8,425 nucleotides of DNA from JANOAR01 sp031411235 (GTDB taxonomy: Bacteria > Verrucomicrobiota > Verrucomicrobiia > Verrucomicrobiales > Verrucomicrobiaceae): contig JANOAR010000005.1 of assembly GCA_031411235.1 (NCBI GenBank), positions 1-8,425 on the forward strand, written 5' to 3'. The stretch's first letter is position 1. Each line of letters begins with the position of its first letter. Both the position numbers and the translations under genes were made by a program. A model generated the notes under the pieces. It worked only from the letters and a program-made list of their open reading frames with translations. It ran no database searches and had not been told where the DNA came from. Shown piece after piece: positions 1 through 6,805 of the stretch.

Positions 1-197
1 AAGTTATGAACGTCTGCCAAACCACCGTCATGGAGAGCGCCTGGGAGCGCGAACAGGACGTGACCGTACACGGCTGGATCTACGGGTTGCACGATGGCAT
101 CGTGCGCGACCTCGATGTCGATGTGGCCGATCCCGAAGCCACCGAGGCGACTCGCAGCAAAGCGGTGGGAAGAGTGTTTGACCGCGTTGACAGCTAG
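1..197 (+). CDS. can: Beta-class carbonic anhydrase, C-terminal part (5' end outside window)
   Basis: This is the end of a zinc carbonic anhydrase that interconverts CO2 and bicarbonate in the cytoplasm. Reading from base 3, about 64 residues are visible, beginning VMNVCQTTVMESAW and ending in a TAG stop at 195-197. The block TVHGWIYGLHDGIVRDLDV matches, from memory, the C-terminal strand and helix region of E. coli Can (TIHGWAYGIHDGLLRDLDV), and the preceding QTTVMESAWER matches its STIMQSAWKR helix. That similarity is much closer to Can than to CynT. The Cys/Asp/His/Cys zinc-site residues of the family lie upstream, so activity cannot be judged here. The ATG at base 6 is an internal Met, not the start, because the conserved frame continues upstream of it. 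The gene converges on the large TPR gene across 52 bases. I am sure of the family and fairly sure of the Can subtype. Confidence 0.92.
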   Translation, partial: VMNVCQTTVMESAWEREQDVTVHGWIYGLHDGIVRDLDVDVADPEATEATRSKAVGRVFDRVDS

Positions 198-234
198 TGA
201 ATGGCGTCAGTCGATGCGGGTTGCAACGGCCTCA

Positions 235-264
235 GCGTGGGAAGGTGTCTCACTTCTTCCCCGC
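235..264. terminator. Candidate bidirectional terminator hairpin between convergent genes
   Basis: The arms GCG-GGGAAG-GTG (235-247, with one extra T at 238) and CAC-CTTCCC-CGC (251-264, with two extra T at 254-255) can pair around a TCT loop at 248-250. That gives about 12 base pairs with two bulges. The position, between the stops of the carbonic anhydrase gene and the TPR gene, suits a shared terminator, and the hairpin overlaps the TPR stop codon at 250-252. No T-tract follows on either strand, so it is not a classical intrinsic terminator. It could be a Rho-independent stop of the tractless kind, an mRNA 3'-end stabiliser, or chance pairing. Confidence 0.35.
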
Positions 265-3200
265 GAGGAAGCGCACTTCATGCTCGACGCCTTTGGGCAG
301 CCAGTATTTGGGTAGTTCGGCATCGAGTTGGCCCAGCTTGCCCCAGGCTCGGTAGAGGGCGACGATCTGCTCGGCGGCTTTCGGGATGAAGCTGCCGTAG
401 TTCTGTTGCAGCAGCGTTTCGGCCACTTCGTACTCGTGCTGGCGCAGGTGGAAGTCGATGCGTGCTAGGGTCAGTTCGGTGCTCACGGCTTGCGCCTCAG
501 TGAGGCGTTTTGCCGCCAGCGCGTAGTACTCGCGGGCGAGTCCTACATGCCCCGCAGACTCCAGGGCATCGCACCAGCGCTTGATCTCTGGGGCGCGTGG
601 CAGCGGCATTCGCACGAGGTCGGCATAGACTTGGCGCACCCGAGATTCGTCATTCATCGCGGCAGCGGTGCGCAGCATGATGGGCTGGAGGCGGCTGTGC
701 TGGCCTGCGGGGATGGCGCGGAGGGCGGCGCATACGCTTTGCGCCCAATTCCCGAAATCCGAATTCCCTGAAAGGGCAGATGGTGAGGAATGGTTGGTAG
801 TGGAGGGATGGCTCTGTGCCATCGTGCTTTCAACTTTCAGCTCTGGAATTCGGGAATTCGGATTTAGGGCATTTAGTTTCCCGATCAACACTTCCGCCGC
901 CAGCTCCAAGCAATCGCGATCTTTGTCCGTCGCGGCATTCCAGGCGCGGGCGACTTCGCTGGGGAGTGTGGCGTTGGGCAGATGCTTGGCAAAGGTCATC
1001 AGCGCGGCGGCGGCGAGTGTGGGGTCGCTACCGCTGCGGGTCTCGGTGCGCAGGAGGCTGATCCAAGCGCTTGCGGCTCGGGTATCGGCCTTGCTATTTT
1101 GCTCTGTCATCCAAGCCAGCATTTGCCGCATCGTTGTTTCATCGCGCGAGTCGCTGCGTAGCAGAGCGGCGATCTGGGCGCGGCTGGCCTCGGGAGTCCA
1201 GGTGGGGTCGCGGGCGAGTAGCTTCAACCGAGCGAGACGTAGGGCGAGGCGGTCGTCGGGGGTTTTCAGGCTGCGCTCGGCTTGGGTGAGGAAATTGAGC
1301 GCCTCGGTGTTGCGGGCTTTGGCTTCCAGCAGCGTCGTCAGAGCAAGCACAGTGGACGATGATTTGGCCTCTACGGCGAGGGTGACGAGGGTGCGGAAGT
1401 CATCCCACAGGGCTAGCTCGGCGGCGAGGGTGCCGCGTTGTTGGATGATCTGGAGCGCGGTTAGTTCGAGCGGCTTTTTCTTCATCACCACGGTGGTCAA
1501 TACCGCGTGGGCTTGCTTGGCCTTGCCCAGCGCGTGCAGCAGGGTGGCGCGATGTTGCGCACACTCCAGGTCGGGGTCTGGCGGGGCATCGGGGGTGACG
1601 GAGTTGTAGGCGGCTTGCACGCCTTGCCAGGCCTCTAGGGCACCAGGTTTATCGCCCAATTTTTCGCGCAGCAGGGCTAGCTCGCGGAGGTAGGGCACCT
1701 CGTCGGGGATGCGGCCCTCCATGACGCGGGTGAAGCCTTCGGGCTTGATCGCTAACTCGCGCAGTCGCGTCTCATTGAACTCCATGGCGAGGAAGCGGGC
1801 GTGCTTCTCGCGCAGCACTTCATCGCCGATGCCCTGGGGTTTATAGACGGGGTCTTTGCCGAATAGGCTCTCGACGTATTCGCGGCCTGGCACGGGTTCC
1901 ATGGCCAACTCGCAGACGCGGATGAAGTAGCCAGCGTAGAGGTTGTTGGTTGGGGCACGATTGGGCAGCGTTTTATAGACCTCGATGCACTCGCGCATCA
2001 TGCCTTGCAGCTCCAGCTCGCGGCCCAATTCGGTGAGGGTATCGACGCTGTCCTCCTCGTGCATATCGACGGAGGCGAGGTGCTCGCGGATGAGGCGCTG
2101 ACGTTGGGGATAATTCGCCACGCGCAGCTCACGGACGAGCCGCCCAGTGCGCCAGGAGCTGAAGGTGTCGCTGCTGCGCGGCCCCAGCGGCACGCCGCCG
2201 AGGCGCGTGTGGATGCGGTCATCGACGGCATTCATGAGCTTGCCCAGCCCTTGCTGCGAAAGGAGTGCGCCCGCGTAGCGCATGTCCGACCAGTAGGTGC
2301 GCAGGTGGTTGTTGTCTTCCATGCGCATGACGTTTTGCGGCATCAGACCACCCGGAGGCGCGATGTTGTGCTGGGCGATGAATTCACCGCTGGCGTAGTA
2401 GCCGAGGGCTTCGGCAGCGGGTTCCTCGGCTCCTGCGAGGGCGGTGAGGGCAGCCTTGCGAACGGTGGTGAGGGAGGATGCGGGCGTCTCGCTGAGCCGA
2501 TGCAGCGCCTGGGCCAGCATCTCGGCTCGCTCCTGCGGCGAGTGCGCTAGGCGGGCGAGGGCACTGGCAGCGAGGATGAAGGGATCTTCCTCTTCGCCGT
2601 TGTAGGTGCCGGGTTCCGTGGGCTCCGCAAGCACGGCGAGCAAGTACTCGCGCTGGCGATCCCACTGCTCGGCAGCCTGAGCAAAACTGGCGAGCATGTA
2701 GGCATAGTAGCCGCGCATCGACGGCACCTGCTGGCGCACGCCATCGACGAGAGCCATCGCTTCCTCATAACGCTGAGTGTCCTGAAAGCTGCGCACGATC
2801 TGCAACAACGCACCATTGGAGAGCAGCTTGGCATCGGCTAGGGCACGCAGTTCTTTGGGCTCGAAATGAAAGCCCGGTGCTTCGGCGAGCATTCCAGTAA
2901 CGACTTGCAGCACACGCTGGCGACGCGCCTTGGTGTCGTCATTGAGGCTGGCCTTTTGCGCCCAGGCGAGAGTCTCGCTCATGCCCTGCGAGCGCAGCAT
3001 CAGCCAGGCAAAAACGAACTCCAGATCCAGCACCTCCGAGCCCGCGATGGTAGCGGCCAAGGCCTCCTGTGTGGCCTCGTCGGCCCCGGCGTAGTAGAGC
3101 GCCCAAAGCTTTTCGATGGGAGTAGCTTGGTTGTTTTGGCTCCATGTCGTTGTCCAGTCGGACAAGGTCTTTCCACCCTGCGAGCGCAATAATTTAGCCA

Positions 3201-6200
3201 GCTCCTCGATGCCCCGCAGGCGCACTTGTGAGGCATCATCGGGCAGTTCAACCAACTCGGGGCGCGGATAGGTGAGGAAGGTGCGCAGCCGCTCGGTCTC
3301 CTCTTCCTTCAGCCCGCGCGTGCCTTCCAGCAAGGTCACGAGGGTCGTCAGCGAACTCGCTGAGACATTGGCTTTGCGCTCGTCGCTGAGCGGGAAAGGC
3401 CAGCGCTCGGGTGGCAGCGAAGCCAGCGAATTTTTGGTCTGAGCGCGGCCTAAGATGTCGCGCAGATGTTTCTCGGCAGCCGCTTCATCGGATACGGCGA
3501 GGCACTTCAGCGCGAGCCGCAACGTGCTGCGCGCATCCCACGAGCGCACCCGTTCGATCTGCTCATACACACGGCGCTCGGCCTCATCTTGACCCGTCTC
3601 TTTGTAGTACTGGGCGAGGTCTTCCAGAGCCACCGCGTCCTGGGAAAAGCGGCTCTCCAGGCGTCGCCGCACCTTGTCGGCCTCGGCGATTTGAAAGGTC
3701 TGCTCCAGCAGTTGCACGAGCTGTCGCGACTCGCTGGCGACATCCTTGGCGAGGGCCGTGGCGACGATCTGTTTTTGGAAATACGTCGCCGCCTTTAAGT
3801 CGCCGACACGCAGGGCTGCCGCACGCAACTGATCCAGCGAGAACGGCGTGTCGGGCGAGGTGTAGTAGGCTTGGCGCATCGCAGCGAAGGCCTTCGCCGC
3901 GTCGCCGCGCTTCTCATACACAGCGGCAAGGGCTTCGTGGTAAAAGCCATCAAAGGGGTGCCGACGTGAGCGCTCGATCAGTGCAGTCTCCACCATTTTT
4001 AAACGATCCTGGATGATCGTCGCGGCGAGATCGCCATTCGCGGAATCACTCCAGGCAAGTCGGTCGATGAAGCGCGTGAATATCTCGCGCCGACGTTTGA
4101 TGTCGGTCTCGCTCTCCACGAGGCCGACTTGGGTCTCGATGTGTTCGGGGAGCTTGCGCGCCTTCAACAGGAGTTCGGCGTAGCGCTCACGTAGCGGGTT
4201 GCCCGCATTGCCCGTGGTACGTGCGATGGCATCGCGCCAGAGGGGCAGCACTTTATCGGGTTGCTTCAGCAGTTGGTAGCACTGGGTGAGGGCGGCGAGC
4301 AGGGGCTCCGAGCCCGGTTGCTCTTTGTAGGCGGCTTCCAGCTCTAGCGCTGCGATTTCGGGATTGTTCTCGGCGAGCGCTTGCTCGGCAAGTCGCAGGC
4401 GGTACTGCGAACGATTGGCAGGATCGCGTTGAATGAGCAGGGCAAGCTGCCGCGAGGCGAGCAGGCGATTTTCATCGAGCAGGGCGAAGTCGAGAACGAG
4501 TCGCTCAAGATCGAGCGCCAGTTCACGGCGCGTGTGAGTCTGCGGGTCGATGAGCAGGCGACGCAGCAAGGTGTAAGCGCCGCGCGTGGTCTGAGCCTCG
4601 GTGAGCCACCATGGCTCGTGCGCCGAGAGTTGCGCGATTTTCTCGAGTCGTCTATCTTTTGCCTCTGCTATGAGTCCATTGAGCATTTCTTCACCCGAGC
4701 GCGGCGTGGCACTGAGCAGCGCCGCCCCCATCGAAGACTTCTCGCCGCCCGACGTGTAGGCTTGGCGCAACCACCAGACGCCTCGCGCCAAAGCCGCGAC
4801 ATCAGCCGCAGGATCGAGAGCTGCGTCGATGACCTTGCGAGCATACTCGGCCAGTTGCTTCTGCGCTGGCTTCACTTCCTTCTCCGTCTTGGAGTCGGCA
4901 TCGCTGCCGAAGCCTTCGCCAGAAATAAAGGCAGGCAGCTTGAACTCAGTGCTGGTGACAACTGGCTCGATTTTTTTCTCCGCGTTGGCTTGGGCTCCAG
5001 AGAGCGCGGCGTAGAGGCGTTCGTCGATGTCGTAGCGTTCTTCAGTGGTCGTGCTTCTGGCCAGCGCTTGCTCCAGCAACGCGACCGCTTCAGGGCCACG
5101 GCCTGACTCGGCGCTGAAATCCGCGAGGCGCACCAGTTCCTCGCGACCGTTGGCCGAGAGCGCCGCTGCCGCTTTTTGCAGGCGCAGGGCTTCCTCTTTG
5201 AGCCCACCCGCCGCGAGAAAAGTAGCCGCATCGTTGTAGCGGCGCACGGCGGCGGCACGAGCTTCGGGCGTGGCTTGGCTGGTGCCTTGAATGCCGCTGG
5301 CAAAGTGCTCAAGCAGCGCGGAGGCTTTGTCTGTCTGCTGCCTGGATTTATAAAAGGTAGCTAGCTCAAACACAGGCTCGGGCTTGTCGGCATCGCGCTC
5401 GATACGGCCCTGGAGCACGCTCTCGACGATGGCATCCAGCGTACGCTCCTGGGCAAAGGCGAGCACCGCTTTCTCCACATCGGTGTTGCCCGCTTGCTGC
5501 TTCAGCAAGGTCTGCAAACGCGTCACGGCGGCGGCATTGGCACCCTGGCGCAGCTCGGCTTCGGCACGCAGCAGCACCAGCGCAGGGAGGTCGGAGGCAT
5601 CGCCATGCAGCCGCTCATCGAGTAGTTTCGCAGCCTCATCGGCACCTTCGTGATCGAGCAGCGCACGCACCAATTCCCAGCGGTAGTTGTCAGCCTGCGG
5701 CACTTGTTTGACTAGCTCGCGCAACCCCAGCAGACGGTCATCGACATCGACGGTGGCCGCTGCGAAACGCACGCGATTGGACAGAGCAAGTTCAGTCGCG
5801 GGTTGCTTTTTTGCTTCTGCGGTGACTTCGGCGCGAAGGTCTTCCAGCAGACCAAAACGCTCGTGCAAACGCACACGCCGCAGGAATAACTCGGCGTAAC
5901 GAGCATCATGGAAATCGAGAATCGACAGCCCTTCGCGCAGCGCGGCATCGGCCTTGGCGAACTGGTCGCCCAGCTCATGGACTCGCGATAAATCAGCGAG
6001 CGCGTCAAGCCGCTGCTGCGGGTCGCTGGCCTTGGCGAGTGCCTCCAGGAAAGCCGCCGCGCGTTCGGGGAAACCCGCGCGCAGCAGCAGTTGTGCGATG
6101 CTGCGAGCCATTGCCATGTCCTTCGGTCGGAGTTTCGCCGCACGCTCCCAAGACTCTGCGGCATCGTTGGGCTGCGCATTGGCGAGGGCGAGATTGCCGA

Positions 6201-6687
6201 GCTGCATCCAGGCCTCGGGCTTGGTGTTATCGGTGTCGGGTAGAGACTCGGCGAGCTGACGTTGCAGGGTGATGGCGAGCTTGGTATCGCCAGACTCGGA
6301 GGCGACCTCGGCACGGGCACGGAGGGCGAGTGGCTCCTTGGGCTTGAGCTTTAGCACCTCATCATAGAGTGCTGCGGCCCGCTTCAAATCGCCGCTCTTG
6401 CGCAGCAGATGCGCCTCGACCAGCAGCACGCTGGGATGCCTCGACGCAGCCGCCTGGGTGTGGATGTTGTCGAGCAGCAGCCTGGTTGCATTGCGCTTGG
6501 CATACAGCTCCCACAGCAAGTCCACCACGCGGCCATACTCGGGCCTATCCACGAGCAGTGACAGATACTCGTTGGCCAGCCGCGAGTCCTTCGCCGACCA
6601 AGTGGCGGTTGCCGCATCGCCGGGTTGGGCAATGAGGCCGTGGAAGCCGAGGCAAAGCGATGCCACGCAGCCGAGCAATAGTTTCAT
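250..6687 (-). CDS. Giant exported tetratricopeptide-repeat protein, 2145 residues, function unknown
   Basis: No known gene name is recognised. From the ATG at 6687 the protein opens with a Sec-type signal peptide (MK, hydrophobic stretch about 3-19, likely cleavage after Ala20 before QPGDA), so the mature protein should act in the periplasm. Almost all the rest is Ala/Leu/Glu/Arg-rich helix pairs. Clear TPR-like units lie near residues 87-150, 158-190, 367-400, 437-465, 516-545, 762-824, 916-948, 1021-1051, 1664-1695 and 2036-2100. Examples are AWMQLGNLALANAQPNDAAE and YHEALAAVYEKRGDAAKAF. Breaks in the pattern are a linker around 571-605, a distinct block around 1430-1620 and a Ser/Asn/Pro-rich insert at 1941-1983 encoded by a palindromic repeat. 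There are no transmembrane segments after the signal and no visible catalytic motif. TPR superhelices normally bind other proteins, so a scaffold or envelope-assembly role is possible but unproven. A TTG at 6723 would add 12 residues in front, but the ATG puts the signal peptide at the very N-terminus and is preferred. There is no Shine-Dalgarno sequence. The gene is intact and appears to be transcribed alone, diverging from glpT. Confidence 0.93.
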   Translation of the reverse strand: MKLLLGCVASLCLGFHGLIAQPGDAATATWSAKDSRLANEYLSLLVDRPEYGRVVDLLWELYAKRNATRLLLDNIHTQAAASRHPSVLLVEAHLLRKSGDLKRAAALYDEVLKLKPKEPLALRARAEVASESGDTKLAITLQRQLAESLPDTDNTKPEAWMQLGNLALANAQPNDAAESWERAAKLRPKDMAMARSIAQLLLRAGFPERAAAFLEALAKASDPQQRLDALADLSRVHELGDQFAKADAALREGLSILDFHDARYAELFLRRVRLHERFGLLEDLRAEVTAEAKKQPATELALSNRVRFAAATVDVDDRLLGLRELVKQVPQADNYRWELVRALLDHEGADEAAKLLDERLHGDASDLPALVLLRAEAELRQGANAAAVTRLQTLLKQQAGNTDVEKAVLAFAQERTLDAIVESVLQGRIERDADKPEPVFELATFYKSRQQTDKASALLEHFASGIQGTSQATPEARAAAVRRYNDAATFLAAGGLKEEALRLQKAAAALSANGREELVRLADFSAESGRGPEAVALLEQALARSTTTEERYDIDERLYAALSGAQANAEKKIEPVVTSTEFKLPAFISGEGFGSDADSKTEKEVKPAQKQLAEYARKVIDAALDPAADVAALARGVWWLRQAYTSGGEKSSMGAALLSATPRSGEEMLNGLIAEAKDRRLEKIAQLSAHEPWWLTEAQTTRGAYTLLRRLLIDPQTHTRRELALDLERLVLDFALLDENRLLASRQLALLIQRDPANRSQYRLRLAEQALAENNPEIAALELEAAYKEQPGSEPLLAALTQCYQLLKQPDKVLPLWRDAIARTTGNAGNPLRERYAELLLKARKLPEHIETQVGLVESETDIKRRREIFTRFIDRLAWSDSANGDLAATIIQDRLKMVETALIERSRRHPFDGFYHEALAAVYEKRGDAAKAFAAMRQAYYTSPDTPFSLDQLRAAALRVGDLKAATYFQKQIVATALAKDVASESRQLVQLLEQTFQIAEADKVRRRLESRFSQDAVALEDLAQYYKETGQDEAERRVYEQIERVRSWDARSTLRLALKCLAVSDEAAAEKHLRDILGRAQTKNSLASLPPERWPFPLSDERKANVSASSLTTLVTLLEGTRGLKEEETERLRTFLTYPRPELVELPDDASQVRLRGIEELAKLLRSQGGKTLSDWTTTWSQNNQATPIEKLWALYYAGADEATQEALAATIAGSEVLDLEFVFAWLMLRSQGMSETLAWAQKASLNDDTKARRQRVLQVVTGMLAEAPGFHFEPKELRALADAKLLSNGALLQIVRSFQDTQRYEEAMALVDGVRQQVPSMRGYYAYMLASFAQAAEQWDRQREYLLAVLAEPTEPGTYNGEEEDPFILAASALARLAHSPQERAEMLAQALHRLSETPASSLTTVRKAALTALAGAEEPAAEALGYYASGEFIAQHNIAPPGGLMPQNVMRMEDNNHLRTYWSDMRYAGALLSQQGLGKLMNAVDDRIHTRLGGVPLGPRSSDTFSSWRTGRLVRELRVANYPQRQRLIREHLASVDMHEEDSVDTLTELGRELELQGMMRECIEVYKTLPNRAPTNNLYAGYFIRVCELAMEPVPGREYVESLFGKDPVYKPQGIGDEVLREKHARFLAMEFNETRLRELAIKPEGFTRVMEGRIPDEVPYLRELALLREKLGDKPGALEAWQGVQAAYNSVTPDAPPDPDLECAQHRATLLHALGKAKQAHAVLTTVVMKKKPLELTALQIIQQRGTLAAELALWDDFRTLVTLAVEAKSSSTVLALTTLLEAKARNTEALNFLTQAERSLKTPDDRLALRLARLKLLARDPTWTPEASRAQIAALLRSDSRDETTMRQMLAWMTEQNSKADTRAASAWISLLRTETRSGSDPTLAAAALMTFAKHLPNATLPSEVARAWNAATDKDRDCLELAAEVLIGKLNALNPNSRIPELKVESTMAQSHPSTTNHSSPSALSGNSDFGNWAQSVCAALRAIPAGQHSRLQPIMLRTAAAMNDESRVRQVYADLVRMPLPRAPEIKRWCDALESAGHVGLAREYYALAAKRLTEAQAVSTELTLARIDFHLRQHEYEVAETLLQQNYGSFIPKAAEQIVALYRAWGKLGQLDAELPKYWLPKGVEHEVRFLAGKK
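743..870. repeat. Nested palindromic element inside the TPR coding sequence
   Basis: A perfect 14-base inverted repeat joins AAATCCGAATTCCC (755-768) to GGGAATTCGGATTT (852-865). It is flanked on the outside by GCCC (743-746) with GGGC (867-870), and on the inside by TGAAAG (769-774) with CTTTCA (834-839). At the exact centre sits a six-pair hairpin, GATGGC (807-812) and GCCATC (818-823), around TCTGT. The arms are not symmetrical: 747-754 and 840-851 are unpaired and carry extra AATTC-containing units, so three GAATTC hexamers occur between 761 and 859. The element keeps the minus-strand frame open and encodes roughly residues 1941-1983 of the TPR protein. Its AT-richer arms stand out from the surrounding GC-rich codons. 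It resembles REP- or MITE-like palindromic repeats, but only one copy is in the window, so dispersal is inferred. Confidence 0.6.
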
Positions 6688-6805
6688 GGGTGGTGAGGAT
6701 AGCGGGATGCGAGCTATGGGCAAGAGGGTGGTGGTGGAAGCGGCGACTCTCGATCTCAGGTTTTAAATTGACGCCTTCTCCACGCGTCTGCCAGCATGAG
6801 TGCCC
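6688..6805. promoter_or_regulatory. Divergent intergenic region, probable promoters for the TPR gene and glpT
   Basis: The 118 bases between the two divergent starts must hold the start signals for both genes unless the promoters lie inside the coding regions. The only AT-rich spot is 6759-6771 (GGTTTTAAATTGA). On the plus strand it ends in TTGACG (6768-6773), a good -35-like hexamer. The hexamer 18 bases further on (CAGCAT, 6792-6797) is a poor -10, and a start there would leave almost no leader before the glpT ATG at 6806. On the minus strand the same spot reads TTTAAAA and could serve as a -10-like box with a leader of about 75 bases for the TPR gene. A GGTGGTGGTGG run lies at 6727-6737. 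No operator palindrome was seen. The promoter assignments are tentative. Confidence 0.3.

Noticed and set aside
668..1609. Plus-strand open frame of 313 codons lying antisense to the TPR gene
   Set aside because: Its product is a Ser/Arg/Ala-rich sequence without domain features, typical of the opposite strand of a GC-rich gene. The minus-strand frame has the convincing repeat protein.
2005..2550. Plus-strand open frame of 181 codons antisense to the TPR gene
   Set aside because: It looks protein-like at first (many Val, Glu, His) but is the mirror of TPR codons, has no recognisable motif and no leader of its own.
6649..6687. Possible lipoprotein signal in the TPR protein (LLGC at residues 4-7)
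   Set aside because: The cysteine is too near the N-terminus to follow a hydrophobic core, and Cys12 lacks a small residue before it. A standard signal peptidase I site after Ala20 is more plausible.
6688..6723. TTG start at 6723 giving a 12-residue N-terminal extension of the TPR protein
   Set aside because: The extension (IARIPLSSPP between the two starts) pushes the MK-hydrophobic signal peptide inward. The ATG at 6687 gives a normal Sec signal at the N-terminus.
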